A stretch of DNA of 22,028 nucleotides. It comes from a virus. The position numbers and the translations under genes were made by a program. Location of the stretch: the IMG/VR virus record IMGVR_UViG_3300008459_000464, positions 1 through 22,028 of that record; one strand, written 5' to 3'. This document shows positions 1 to 10,309 of this stretch, one piece after another. The notes beneath the pieces are model-generated. The model did no database searches and was not told the DNA's origin. It saw only the letters and a program-made list of their open reading frames with translations. Position 1 is the stretch's first letter; each line of letters opens with the position of its first letter.

Positions 1-3000
1 AAAAGATATTGAAGCTTATCATTATAAACCTTAACGACATCATTACGCTGATCTATAATATAAATTCTTCCATTACCCGAATGAATATCAACTGGAGTAT
101 TATAACGATATGGTCTTGATGCATTTCCCAAGCCTCCGACTTTTGATTTGAATGTAATAGTGCCAGTTGTATAATCAATATCATATTGATATACAGAATG
201 ATTAGTCACATCGGTGATATATACTCTGCCTTCTTCTGAAATTGTTAGAGAACTTAAACGACCAACAAAATCACTCGTACCGATTAAATTAGTTTCATTG
301 ATATTTTTAGATAATCTATCTAGTTTGTAAAGCTTTAGACTGTCTGTGTTTGTCTTGCTGGTGTCACGATCGATCACAATTAAACAATCTTGGTAAATTT
401 TTACATCAATGATATCATGGAATTCTAGCGTAGCTATTTCTGGAGTGCTAGTAGTCCACGATTCACCATCTACATCCCTCCAACGATGTCCTTTGCTTAC
501 TTCTGCTCCAAGCCATTTGTTAAATTCAATTGGAAGTTTTGTGTCGTTTAGTCTTGCCTTATTGAGAAGATACTCAAAGTTATCATATAATTTACCAAAT
601 GCTGCGTTTATGTTCGACGCAACTGCAATTTCGTTTGGTGCCACATAAACACGATCTAATGTGTGCGGGAAAATTAATTGTTCGTTTGTTGTTCTTGCAG
701 TTGAATCATATGATTCAAATTTATCAACGACATTAATAGCTCTTGAATATTTTGCAGTTATTAATGGATATTCCGTCGATAGTGAGCCTACTGTGGTTGC
801 TGATACATTTATTGAATATACACCAATATCATCCAAATTTGAAAAGACTATTGTTTTGGCCGATGCTGGTATTGTTTGTGTAGATCCATTAAATTCAACA
901 CTAATAGAGCCAAATCCATTTGCTTCATTAAAGCAAGAACCAATTTGGCTATAATTTTTAATTGTTAAAGAATCACCAACAGCATAGTAATCATCATCCC
1001 AGAACAAATTAAATTCAGGCAACTTAATTGCTGTAAATGAATCTACTCTTGTATTGATATTTGTTTTAAAAATTTCGTTCGAATTTGTAATGCGTGTTCT
1101 AATAGTGTCGGTCGATGAAATCGTTAAGACAGCACAATTAAATGCATCTGGATCTGACAGTGCATCAACGGGCAATGTAATTGTATTATCATTGAAACCA
1201 GATATAAGAGCAACAGTAACAGGACCATAAACCAAGCTCTCTCCTGTATCTATGCTGCTAATAGTAATAAAAGAAGATGTTTCACCATCTACGATATATT
1301 CACCTTTAGTATTTGCTGTATATACATTGGCGTCGTATGTGCTGCTAATAGATGATGAATAAAAATGCAAATCAACGGGGTCTGTAGAGACAATAGGAGA
1401 CTCTAAATTTACAAATTCAATTGATTTGAATATATCGGCAGTGATTGCAGAATTTGTCGTTGATATAGTATTGTTACGATTTTGCAGAATATTGGTCGGG
1501 CTCTTGACATTAATATAAACAGCTTTATTGTCATCAAATGTTGGTTGTGATAGCAATGCATTTATCGATGAAGTATTATCTAGTTTTAAATAATAACCAG
1601 TAACTGATATTGATGATACAGTTCCTGCAATTCCTTGTATTACAGCAGATGCTATATTCGATGTGGTTACAAATTCTTTAGTATTACCAATTTGCCATAC
1701 ATATGATTTATATGGCGTTCCTAAAGTTCTTAGTACTAATATTTCTGAATGGCCATCACCGACCGTCGTCAATCTTGTATTGACTGTAAATGTATTAATT
1801 GTATTGACAGCGGTTCTTCCATTTTGATCGAATTTAAATACAGTCCATGCTTCCGCACTTAAATTATTAAATGAGCTTTGCGTAGTAGTACAAAGGAATA
1901 ATGGCTTTGATTTTAGAGAAGCCTTTTCACCATTTCTATATGTAAACACAGACGACAGACGCACTGTAGCAAGCCCTGCAGATAATCCATCAAGCGAAGA
2001 TGATTGAATGTATAATCTATTATTTGAATCAATAGTATAGCTTGCCGAGGTTGCTGATGTAACGAGCCATTTATGATCAAACAACGGATTGCTAAATGGA
2101 GTAAAGACTAGATTAAAGGGCAGGCTTGTTGCTGTAAGTGCTACTAAAGAATTTACCTCTTCATTTGACCCAAGTGGTGTTATTACATTGCTAACAATTA
2201 TAGAAGTATTAAATTTTGAATAGAAAATATCCGACGATGGGAAATAATTAATCGGTAATTGAATTTGAGTTGTTGGTTCAATACATGCCGGTGTGTGGAA
2301 TGTTTGCACAAAAAGATTGTCCTTTTGTGGGGCATTCACATTGAGAGTCTTCGGCATGATTGTCTTGACCTTATAATATGCACTGTTTCTGTTTTTGTAT
2401 CCAATTGGAATTTCTTGCTCATTGTCTCCGTTTGCATTGCATTTGAATAGCAATGAAGAACCGTAAACACTATCTACATTAAAGGTAGTGTATTCGTAGA
2501 TCGGTGGGTTATAGACACGACCATTCTTAACAAAATAATTTCTCAGCAGTAATGTATTCTCAATGTCAAAATCATAAGACATAACGCTTAGCCTACTAAA
2601 CACTGTTGTACTATAATTTGTCGCTGTTGTTATTTGATTGATTGTGTTTGACTGTCCTAAATCTGGATAATAAATCATCGAACCAGTCAATGTATTGTTA
2701 GGCACACCAAATGATGATAGAGTATTGCCGACAACAGACACACTAACAGTAATAGGATTGACACCAATTTTATTAATGACTATTTCATTGTTATGAATTG
2801 CTTGTTGGTTGTTGTGAGACGCTATAAATTTCGAATTTGGTTTGCGAATGAAAAGATTAGGCTCTAATGTAGGGTCTAGTGAATATTCTGTAATTGTTGT
2901 ATTGATCGGCAATTCACGATATGTGACGTATGGAATTGACGACAAGTTTGGCACGGCGCCTTGTGCGGATATAGATGTTACTGTAATAAAGTTAGTAGTA

Positions 3001-6000
3001 GCATATGTTGAGTCGGTATCTAGAAATGAAACGTTCCAAATAATCGAACATGCACTTGCTGATCCATATGGTAGCATTTCAGATATAGCAGGCAATGCTT
3101 TGATGCGAATGGTATCAGATACATCGTCACCGGATACATTATAAAAATTTAAAACCATCGTATTATACGATGACGCCGGATATAATGTAATTGGAGTATT
3201 TCTGAATTCTAGTTCTTTGCCTAATTTGCTATTTTTTGCAATATAGGTTTGATAATCTGTATTTGGCGTTTCGATGTTATCATATACAGACCCAAGAATT
3301 TGGCTATACATTTTTAGGCTAAATGACAATTCTGTCGGAATTCCCGATGGCGCAACAACACAAAACTTTGAAGACAATGGAACTAAGTCTGATGTAAATT
3401 TATGCGTCTGGGGATTTAACGTTAAAATTCTAGAATCATAAGGATTTACGATTGCAGATGTGCTATCATTGATAATGGTGTTACTCACGGAGTAGCGAAC
3501 ATTTAAATATTTTACGCCATTTTCAATTAAATTGAAACGCAAGAAAAGACTATTGAATACAACATCATTAAAGTCTACATCAAGCGCATATACATATTCA
3601 AATAGAGTATTTAACTCTCTTTCGGCAGATGCTAGATAATATGCTATAGAAACATAATTGCTATCACTATATGAAGGATCAAGAGATCCTTTGGTTATTT
3701 CTGGATATACAATTTGATTCTTTAACTGAGTAATTTCATAATTGAAATGTGCAAATTTTTGATCAGCATAGTATTTTAAAATTTCATCGTATTTTACATT
3801 GCCGATCAATCCATGCCGCAATGCATCATTGAGTGCTTTTTTGTAATAATCAAATACATCTTCAACACCAAGAGTCAATATTAATTTAATGATATTCAGT
3901 GCTTGTGGTAGGTAAGATGTTCGACCTCTTAATAATGAGCTTGGCATGTCGTATGCTGATGGCCATACCGCAATGACAAAACTCTTTGTCAACAGATTAA
4001 CAATCAAATCATATTCCTCAGCAGAAACATTTGCTTCGCCAATTAATCTACCGATGCTTAATAATTCATTTGTTAATTTGTAATTTAATGCATCGGCATT
4101 TGATGTATTGTTTACCGCAAGGGATGCTAAAATTGGATTTAACTGAGCACAAAGCTTCTCAACAGGTTCTTTGAATTCATTCGTTGATTGTGTATTTGTC
4201 GCTTGTGAAATATACTGTCTGCATGCATCATCGAATTTAGTTTGTACGTTTTTGAAGTAGTTGCCTGTTTTTGACAGCTTATAGAAAATTTCAGTATCAA
4301 AATCAGAAATATCAATACTTGATCTAGACACACTAGCAAGTTCTTTGATCGATTGCTGAATTACATTAATAAACAACCTCGCGCCTCCATTAATAAGAGT
4401 AACCGATCTATCAAATGTAGTAGTCTTGATTGCTGTATTTAATCCGTATAATTGAAGTGCAATCTTATTATCATCATATAGCTCAGCAGCATCTGCTTCA
4501 TAATAAAAAGCAACATCACGAAGATTCATTTTTAGACCTCTTGGTCTTGTAAATGCATTTTGTGCTGCTATTGCAGATACTTCCAATTGATATACTTGGT
4601 TGTAATCCCTCTTTAGTCTGTATGGGTGTGTAATATCAAATACGTTTAATTTGACATTGTAAGGAATTAATGTGCCGTCTGGTTCAATTTTATAAACCGA
4701 TAATGGAGGTGATTCGGTATTGCCGTCGATGTCGTTGACAGCAGCAAGACAATTAAGCTGCAAATAACCATAATATGCATCATCAGCGGCAAATTGCATT
4801 ATTGTATTGCCATAATTGCTAACGATGCACGGTGTAATATATGCGCTGTTATTGGAAGTAATAGTCTCAGCACTTAATGCATTAAAGGCCAATCTCATTC
4901 CATTAATAGACCAATCAGATAGGCTTGAATTTGTAGTACTAATCGTACTGGTATATGTATACATCCACATCGGTGCATTCTGTGCACTAAATGTAATGTT
5001 GATTAAAGAGCTAAATGAGCTTGTTGTATTGAAAGGAATAGAAGTTCTTGCAGATCCGTATGTAAAAACACTACATGTAGGAACTAGTGAACTAAACCCT
5101 GGATAATCATTTTTATCGACAATGCTCGAAAGATCATAAACAGATACATCGAATCTTGCGAATACGGTATTGCCAATTGTTTTTATTGGGTTGATAAGAC
5201 TTAAATCCTGGTCGTTTACTGACTGGCCAATGACTTGATAATTTGGATAACCAGTATAGTCATCATATTTGCTATCATAATATCCGCGAGCAAGTGCACT
5301 ACCAGAAAATTTAAATCCATTGTTAAGCACAAGATTAAATTCCCCTGTTTGGTAATTAACCAAGCTCAATGCACTATTAACGAAATATTCATTAAAGATA
5401 GGATCTCTACCGATTAAGTTACCAGATACAGAATTAATTCCGGTTTGTGGTACGTCTCTTACATACCCAGTACCAGCACTAAGAATAGGCACTCTGACTG
5501 ATGATAAAGATGTCAATAGAGATTCTCTATATGTCGAATTATATGTATATGAAACTGGTATTTGATCAATGATATATTCACTCGATGCGTAAAGAGGACT
5601 ATCATATGAAAATTCAAACAATACACTGCCTGGTAGAATTGTTTCGCCTAAACTGCTATTCGACCCTGCTACTGCAAGCAAATTATTTGATATTGCAGTT
5701 GTGCCATCTACTGAGGTGCCCACACCAACAAACGCATGTCTATAAATTTTAGGAGGATGGATTGTAGTGCTCAATGCACTTACTTGAGATGCATAAACAG
5801 GCAAAAATGCATAATTTTCTTTATAACCTAAAAACGGATAATTGTATGGTGAAGGATTTGCCAAGCCTACTTCATTTGTACTGCTAGTGAATTCAGCAAA
5901 TTTCCATTTACGAAGATTTGTAAATATATCAAGATATTTGCTTATTGTAATAGCAGACGGCATTCTCACATCTGTGTATATTAGATGTGAAGGAATAATA

Positions 6001-6428
6001 TAATATCCAGATCCAGCCGATAGTGTTATTGATGCTAATTTGTCTTGGCGCTGTCCTGCAGTCCCTGTAAAATTAAAAATTGATGTAGGGAAAATGCGAC
6101 TGATGTATGTAGCATTATCATTATATGGTATATAAGTTCCTACTGTATTTGCTTTAACAGCAAATGATGGAGTTGCTGATAGTGCTATGAATGATAGTTC
6201 ATATATTGTCGCTTGTGTTGTAGCTCCTGATTGATATACAAAATAAGGAGTCTTTACTGCATTAACAGATGCTGTGTTGTGAATGTTATCAGCATTTATG
6301 CAATACGTTAAAGGAGTATATCCTGCAAATGAATACAAAGGAACAGTTCCTGTTGTTGATAAATCTGGATGAACGACAGAAAACGCCTCAGTAGGCCATG
6401 AGGATAAAGTGGAAACTACAGCTAACAT
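1..6428 (-). CDS. Giant virion structural protein, partial (C-terminus beyond the left edge)
   Basis: A single minus-strand reading frame starts with ATG at 6428 and stays open to position 1, giving at least 2,142 residues. I checked the frame at several points and saw no stop. The start lies 26 bases after the preceding gene's stop and has a CTAAATA element 7 bases upstream. Residues 1-640 are Ser/Thr/Tyr/Asn-rich and beta-like. Residues about 665-955 are rich in predicted helix with charged residues. Residues about 960-1960 are again beta-rich, with Ig/PKD-like stretches such as VGVYSINVSATT-type strands near 1900. Residues about 1995-2142 contain NHL-propeller-like blades (GRVYITDVTNHSVYQYD; GRIYIIDQRNDVVKVYN). 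No signal peptide or membrane helix is evident. Being third in a row of structural genes, it is probably a very long tail, baseplate or surface-fibre component. The exact role is not recognised. Confidence 0.85.
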   Translation of the reverse strand, partial: MLAVVSTLSSWPTEAFSVVHPDLSTTGTVPLYSFAGYTPLTYCINADNIHNTASVNAVKTPYFVYQSGATTQATIYELSFIALSATPSFAVKANTVGTYIPYNDNATYISRIFPTSIFNFTGTAGQRQDKLASITLSAGSGYYIIPSHLIYTDVRMPSAITISKYLDIFTNLRKWKFAEFTSSTNEVGLANPSPYNYPFLGYKENYAFLPVYASQVSALSTTIHPPKIYRHAFVGVGTSVDGTTAISNNLLAVAGSNSSLGETILPGSVLFEFSYDSPLYASSEYIIDQIPVSYTYNSTYRESLLTSLSSVRVPILSAGTGYVRDVPQTGINSVSGNLIGRDPIFNEYFVNSALSLVNYQTGEFNLVLNNGFKFSGSALARGYYDSKYDDYTGYPNYQVIGQSVNDQDLSLINPIKTIGNTVFARFDVSVYDLSSIVDKNDYPGFSSLVPTCSVFTYGSARTSIPFNTTSSFSSLINITFSAQNAPMWMYTYTSTISTTNSSLSDWSINGMRLAFNALSAETITSNNSAYITPCIVSNYGNTIMQFAADDAYYGYLQLNCLAAVNDIDGNTESPPLSVYKIEPDGTLIPYNVKLNVFDITHPYRLKRDYNQVYQLEVSAIAAQNAFTRPRGLKMNLRDVAFYYEADAAELYDDNKIALQLYGLNTAIKTTTFDRSVTLINGGARLFINVIQQSIKELASVSRSSIDISDFDTEIFYKLSKTGNYFKNVQTKFDDACRQYISQATNTQSTNEFKEPVEKLCAQLNPILASLAVNNTSNADALNYKLTNELLSIGRLIGEANVSAEEYDLIVNLLTKSFVIAVWPSAYDMPSSLLRGRTSYLPQALNIIKLILTLGVEDVFDYYKKALNDALRHGLIGNVKYDEILKYYADQKFAHFNYEITQLKNQIVYPEITKGSLDPSYSDSNYVSIAYYLASAERELNTLFEYVYALDVDFNDVVFNSLFLRFNLIENGVKYLNVRYSVSNTIINDSTSAIVNPYDSRILTLNPQTHKFTSDLVPLSSKFCVVAPSGIPTELSFSLKMYSQILGSVYDNIETPNTDYQTYIAKNSKLGKELEFRNTPITLYPASSYNTMVLNFYNVSGDDVSDTIRIKALPAISEMLPYGSASACSIIWNVSFLDTDSTYATTNFITVTSISAQGAVPNLSSIPYVTYRELPINTTITEYSLDPTLEPNLFIRKPNSKFIASHNNQQAIHNNEIVINKIGVNPITVSVSVVGNTLSSFGVPNNTLTGSMIYYPDLGQSNTINQITTATNYSTTVFSRLSVMSYDFDIENTLLLRNYFVKNGRVYNPPIYEYTTFNVDSVYGSSLLFKCNANGDNEQEIPIGYKNRNSAYYKVKTIMPKTLNVNAPQKDNLFVQTFHTPACIEPTTQIQLPINYFPSSDIFYSKFNTSIIVSNVITPLGSNEEVNSLVALTATSLPFNLVFTPFSNPLFDHKWLVTSATSASYTIDSNNRLYIQSSSLDGLSAGLATVRLSSVFTYRNGEKASLKSKPLFLCTTTQSSFNNLSAEAWTVFKFDQNGRTAVNTINTFTVNTRLTTVGDGHSEILVLRTLGTPYKSYVWQIGNTKEFVTTSNIASAVIQGIAGTVSSISVTGYYLKLDNTSSINALLSQPTFDDNKAVYINVKSPTNILQNRNNTISTTNSAITADIFKSIEFVNLESPIVSTDPVDLHFYSSSISSTYDANVYTANTKGEYIVDGETSSFITISSIDTGESLVYGPVTVALISGFNDNTITLPVDALSDPDAFNCAVLTISSTDTIRTRITNSNEIFKTNINTRVDSFTAIKLPEFNLFWDDDYYAVGDSLTIKNYSQIGSCFNEANGFGSISVEFNGSTQTIPASAKTIVFSNLDDIGVYSINVSATTVGSLSTEYPLITAKYSRAINVVDKFESYDSTARTTNEQLIFPHTLDRVYVAPNEIAVASNINAAFGKLYDNFEYLLNKARLNDTKLPIEFNKWLGAEVSKGHRWRDVDGESWTTSTPEIATLEFHDIIDVKIYQDCLIVIDRDTSKTNTDSLKLYKLDRLSKNINETNLIGTSDFVGRLSSLTISEEGRVYITDVTNHSVYQYDIDYTTGTITFKSKVGGLGNASRPYRYNTPVDIHSGNGRIYIIDQRNDVVKVYNDKLQYL

Positions 6429-6435
6429 CTTTTAA

Positions 6436-6442
6436 TATTTAG
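6436..6442 (-). promoter_or_regulatory. TAAATA-type late-promoter-like element before the giant structural gene
   Basis: The minus strand reads CTAAATA, followed by 7 bases and the ATG at 6428. It sits in the 26-base gap after the 1091-residue gene. It matches the core of the T4 late promoter (TATAAATA), but the distance would leave almost no leader. It could instead be an A/T-rich translation-start context. Confidence 0.4.
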
Positions 6443-6454
6443 AAAAGACAAATG

Positions 6455-9400
6455 TTATTCCCACACAATTTTATTAAGTTTGGAGCCAACTGGTGTTATC
6501 TTTGTAATAGCATTGCATATTGCGTTTTGTATGGAGTTCTTGATTTCATCATTATCAATTGAACTATTCAAAATTCGAATGTTATATACATTAGATTTAA
6601 ATCCTGGTAAACGATGTGCTGTGAATTTGTCGATCGTTTCTACATGCTGGCGTATCGGTGCGAGCATATTAAATTCAATAGGTACAAATTTTAGACGCTT
6701 GCGTGAAAGAGTAACAATGTCTCTTTCTGTTAATGCATATTCATAAACTCGAACATCGTCTATTTTGCCGATCATTGTTGGTCTATAATCCAAAAGCCAA
6801 TCATTAATATTGAGGTCTTGCTTTCCATTTGTATTGCCAATATAAAAATTGTTTTTATTGGTATAATTTAACCTATATTGACCCGCTGCAAATGAGACAC
6901 TGTCTCTAGATTGCCCGTCGATATAAAGTGTTGCGATTCCTTTGCTTGTGTCTACAATTAGTGCTATGTGGTGCCAGCCTTTCTGTAATGTATTAGTAGT
7001 AGATTTTAGCATCTTGGATGTAATAGCTACACCGTTCGTTAATTCAAATTTTGCTGTAATGTAATTAGCATCAAGAGTGCCCGGATTTAATTTTTTGGCA
7101 TCTCTATCAAAATTATATTTCGTGCAATTTTTAGGTAATGTTAATTTTAGCTTATTTCGGTCTCGTCCCAAATATTTAGATGAATTGAAATAGTCTGTCA
7201 TTTTAATAATCTTTTCAAAGCGACCATTTGCTGAATATTTAACTAGAGCTTGATTATCAACAACCCAAACAAAATCTTTCCACCCTGTTTCAGTTAATTC
7301 TCTCGTAAGAGCAATTTTCTTTGGATGGCTCGAAAGGTATGCATAATATTTTTTAAGCAAAATATTCCCATTCTTATCAAAATGATAAAGAGTACGGTCT
7401 TTAATCATCCAAATATTATAATCACCGTCAAATTTAATATCTTCTGGTGATGTAATATGTAGCACGTACTCTGAGTTGTTTTTCGTTAGGTTACTACCAA
7501 AATAATGCCAGTAATTGCCACTAGTATCCTGACAAGCCGTATATCCAATATATGGTTGTATATTATTAGAGCTATCGACAAAGAAACCAGATATCGGGAA
7601 CGACTGCAGTGCCGATAAATTAAGAAATGTATTTGGAAGAGAAGCTAATGCAGTCGCTCCTACATACGTACCTTCGCTGCTGTATTTTGTAAAATAGTTG
7701 TCGTTATTACTATACAGATAAAAATTATTATCTTTGTCATGGCATACAAATTTGTATGATCTTGGAATTGGCAATTCTATAATTTTTTCATATACGTTAT
7801 TCTGCGGATTGTATAAAAATATTTTATTTTGATTGTCATCTAAAACCCAAGCAATACCATTACCATCAATACTCATATCGGTAATTGTGGCACTAACTCC
7901 TGGTATCGATTTATCATACAAGGATCTTCCTTCTGTGTTGATTGTAAAAAGGTGACCATATGTACTATCTATATAGATGACAAAATCATCTTTAATGCCA
8001 GTATCATAAAACAAACCATAACCACCATCATAGTAATTACCAATGATTTGGTCAGCAGACGCATTCGACCAATTGTCAAAATTAACCCATGCCGCAAGTG
8101 TTATTGTATATTCTGGGAAAAATGCTTCAGCAGCAGAATAACCTATATATTCACTTCCAGTAAATGTAAATTCAGAATTATTGGTTCTTGTGTATGTAAT
8201 ATTTTTTGAAGAACCATTAACTACAGGTAAATCGTCATATGTCCAATTTTTAATTTCTAATATTTTTGTTCCGGTGTTAAATGACGAATTCTCAATCAGT
8301 TGCATGCTATATTCAGAACCAATATGGAAGTAAGTATATCGCACACCAGATTCAAATGTCATGATAGATGGCTTGTCGATAATATATGGATTTGGTTCAT
8401 CTGCGGATAATGCTACTTTATATGTTAGCTTCGAATCATCGTACCAACGATCCATCCATTGGGAATTGCAATTATTACCGCTTAACCAACTACAAAGCCA
8501 AGTCCCATTTTGAATAGTAGATTGGCCATCAATAGTATACGCAGCGTATCCTGATTGCTTCTTCCAAATACGATCTGATTTAGAAGGAGATAGTCCTGCA
8601 ATTGCACCAGCTTCAATTAAACCTGCAGCAGATAAACTCACTGTAGGTGCATCATATGGGTAATGGAAAAAATTTAAACGATCAGGGATAATCAAAAGCT
8701 GTTTAGTAGATGTAGTATACGTGACTGTTGCTTTATTGAAGGAGTCATTTACAATGTTGTCACCCAAAATAACAGATTGATATTCTCGATTCAAAACAGA
8801 CCCGTCACTTTTTCTGTTATAGGTATAATCAGATGTAAATAAATTTTTTAACGAAACCGCATTTGATTTTGTGTTCGTTTTATATGTGCTATTATTATAA
8901 GAAGTATCGTCTTTGAAAGTATTCACGAATAGGTAATTATTCAAAAACGGAGTAGATGAAGCAACAGGCAAATCACTGTAAATAGTGTTTCTGTTATCTA
9001 AATTATTTAAATACTTTACATAAGTGCTTGCAGAAAGTGCATTTGTTTTAATTGACAGATCTACATTTTGCAGCTTAAATAAATATGTGTAACATCCTGT
9101 TGGTGGTTTTGTTGTGAATGATTCCAATGCAACGAGAGATGTTCCTGGTCGAGTTTCGTCATAAGAAACTACTCGATAGCCACTTGTATCGCACGTACTG
9201 CAGAACAAGACAAGAGTATTTACATCTGTATTAAGAATGTACTTGAATTTTTGGCGATGTTCAATGTCAGAGTTATAAACATCAAAATATGCACAAGCTC
9301 CTGTATTATCAATCGTCAAATATAATTTACCATTTAAATCTTCAGATACAATGCTTAGTGCATCGTCGTTTTCATCAAATTCCAATTGAAAGACATTATT

Positions 9401-9730
9401 CAAATTTTCGGCCGAAGTTGCGATATTTGCCGAATCATATCTAGTTCTAGTTACATAATAGCCACTCGCTGCAGTTACTATACAATTGCGTATAAGATTG
9501 TTACGATATGGTTGTCGTGAGGCTGAAGTTTGAATGTTTTGGATACTTGTTAAATCTGTAAGATATACAACACTATTTTCATTAAAATCAAGACTACGAA
9601 TACTAGAAGCTAAATTATTTTCAGCAAAAAGAATGCCTTCCTTTGAGCCAACGTATTCATCTTGAAGATTGAGCTTGTTGTTGATATAATTAATGCTAAC
9701 TGGTTTCCAGTCGATGTACTTAACAGCCAT
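6455..9730 (-). CDS. LamG/beta-propeller virion structural protein (1091 aa)
   Basis: The role is probably a surface or tail structural protein that could bind glycans. Residues about 505-590 look like the first half of a LamG/concanavalin-like jelly roll (FTFTGSEYIGY, YTITLAAWVNFDNW, then IIGNYYDGGYGLFYD). Residues about 880-1005 look like the second half (GWHHIALIVDTSKGIATLYIDGQ, FYIGNT, MIGKIDDVRVYEYALTERDI). Between them, residues about 590-860 resemble propeller blades (MSIDGNGIAWVLDDNQNKIF, DIKFDGDYNIWMIKDRTLYH, WVVDNQALVKYSANG). The N-terminal 500 residues are beta-like and unassigned, with a Trp-rich stretch, GTWLCSWLSG then WMDRWYD, near 405-430. The C-terminal 80 residues form a separate compact segment ending in KIVWE. 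It lies 22 bases after the PKD gene and 26 bases before the giant gene, so the three are probably co-transcribed. The domain calls come from motif reading; the insertion is inferred. Confidence 0.85.
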   Translation of the reverse strand: MAVKYIDWKPVSINYINNKLNLQDEYVGSKEGILFAENNLASSIRSLDFNENSVVYLTDLTSIQNIQTSASRQPYRNNLIRNCIVTAASGYYVTRTRYDSANIATSAENLNNVFQLEFDENDDALSIVSEDLNGKLYLTIDNTGACAYFDVYNSDIEHRQKFKYILNTDVNTLVLFCSTCDTSGYRVVSYDETRPGTSLVALESFTTKPPTGCYTYLFKLQNVDLSIKTNALSASTYVKYLNNLDNRNTIYSDLPVASSTPFLNNYLFVNTFKDDTSYNNSTYKTNTKSNAVSLKNLFTSDYTYNRKSDGSVLNREYQSVILGDNIVNDSFNKATVTYTTSTKQLLIIPDRLNFFHYPYDAPTVSLSAAGLIEAGAIAGLSPSKSDRIWKKQSGYAAYTIDGQSTIQNGTWLCSWLSGNNCNSQWMDRWYDDSKLTYKVALSADEPNPYIIDKPSIMTFESGVRYTYFHIGSEYSMQLIENSSFNTGTKILEIKNWTYDDLPVVNGSSKNITYTRTNNSEFTFTGSEYIGYSAAEAFFPEYTITLAAWVNFDNWSNASADQIIGNYYDGGYGLFYDTGIKDDFVIYIDSTYGHLFTINTEGRSLYDKSIPGVSATITDMSIDGNGIAWVLDDNQNKIFLYNPQNNVYEKIIELPIPRSYKFVCHDKDNNFYLYSNNDNYFTKYSSEGTYVGATALASLPNTFLNLSALQSFPISGFFVDSSNNIQPYIGYTACQDTSGNYWHYFGSNLTKNNSEYVLHITSPEDIKFDGDYNIWMIKDRTLYHFDKNGNILLKKYYAYLSSHPKKIALTRELTETGWKDFVWVVDNQALVKYSANGRFEKIIKMTDYFNSSKYLGRDRNKLKLTLPKNCTKYNFDRDAKKLNPGTLDANYITAKFELTNGVAITSKMLKSTTNTLQKGWHHIALIVDTSKGIATLYIDGQSRDSVSFAAGQYRLNYTNKNNFYIGNTNGKQDLNINDWLLDYRPTMIGKIDDVRVYEYALTERDIVTLSRKRLKFVPIEFNMLAPIRQHVETIDKFTAHRLPGFKSNVYNIRILNSSIDNDEIKNSIQNAICNAITKITPVGSKLNKIVWE

Positions 9731-9735
9731 ATTTT

Positions 9736-9742
9736 TATTTAG
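9736..9742 (-). promoter_or_regulatory. TAAATA-type element before the LamG/propeller gene
   Basis: The minus strand reads CTAAATA, then exactly 5 bases, then the ATG at 9730. It occupies the 22-base gap after the PKD-like gene. It has the same motif and spacing as at 10304, 14192 and 17631. Confidence 0.45.
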
Positions 9743-9752
9743 GTGTAGTTAT

Positions 9753-10304
9753 TCATTGACCACTAAAATACCTCGAACATAAAGTCTGATAGGTTGAATC
9801 TGTTACAATTGAAGCATCAAAATTTGGGTCTGCAATTACTGAATATATTTTACCTGATGTTTGATCTTCAAAGAACAACAGCATTTCATTTTCGTTTTTA
9901 TATTTGGTTTTAATGAGCCTCATAGTACCAAATACACTGGATGTTGGAATTAAGGTAATAGGACCGACTGTTACATTATACGCAGTCGGTGAAAATGTTT
10001 TTACACTATATGCCGAAATTTTGACACTAAATGTCTTCTCATTGTGAATGCTTGGTCGTGTATATGTTTTGGTAATATTATAATTTCGAACATTACCAAT
10101 ATCAGCAGAAAAGGGTAAAGATGATACAGACGACGCAGGTGCTGATGATGCGAACCAAAAAACTGTCTTATTGGTACCATCGCCAAAATCAAAATATACC
10201 TTTGCCAAATCCCCAGGTGGAAGTGTAGACATTAAGAAGGTAACAGTGATTGGAGATGCGCCACTAATTGAGGAAATGCTTGTCAAATTGACATTTGCTG
10301 TCAT
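9753..10304 (-). CDS. PKD-like domain structural protein (183 aa)
   Basis: A small beta-rich protein. Its residues 15-115 read like a PKD (Ig-like) domain: strand SPITVTFLMSTLPPG, then the typical YFDFGDGT turn at 37-44, a conserved-looking ITKTYTRPS strand near 78-86, and the final KTFSVKISAYSV strand. PKD domains in phages are usually found on exposed head, tail or fibre proteins, where they mediate protein or carbohydrate contact. About 70 further residues (PITLIPTSSVFGTMRLIKTKYKN onwards) are unassigned and end in a possible attachment segment. It is the first gene of the left minus-strand block and precedes the two large structural proteins. Its start is preceded at 5 bases by CATAAATA. 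There is no signal peptide, as expected for a virion protein assembled inside the cell. Confidence 0.8.
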   Translation of the reverse strand: MTANVNLTSISSISGASPITVTFLMSTLPPGDLAKVYFDFGDGTNKTVFWFASSAPASSVSSLPFSADIGNVRNYNITKTYTRPSIHNEKTFSVKISAYSVKTFSPTAYNVTVGPITLIPTSSVFGTMRLIKTKYKNENEMLLFFEDQTSGKIYSVIADPNFDASIVTDSTYQTLCSRYFSGQ

Positions 10305-10309
10305 ACAAA

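Noticed and set aside
409-5417. Several 60-100-residue plus-strand frames under the giant structural gene
   Set aside because: All are antisense to a continuous 2,142-codon frame that I checked at several points, and none shows a domain or start signal.
10001-10192. 63-residue minus-strand frame inside the PKD gene
   Set aside because: It is in another frame of the PKD-like gene, lacks motifs and has no independent start signal.
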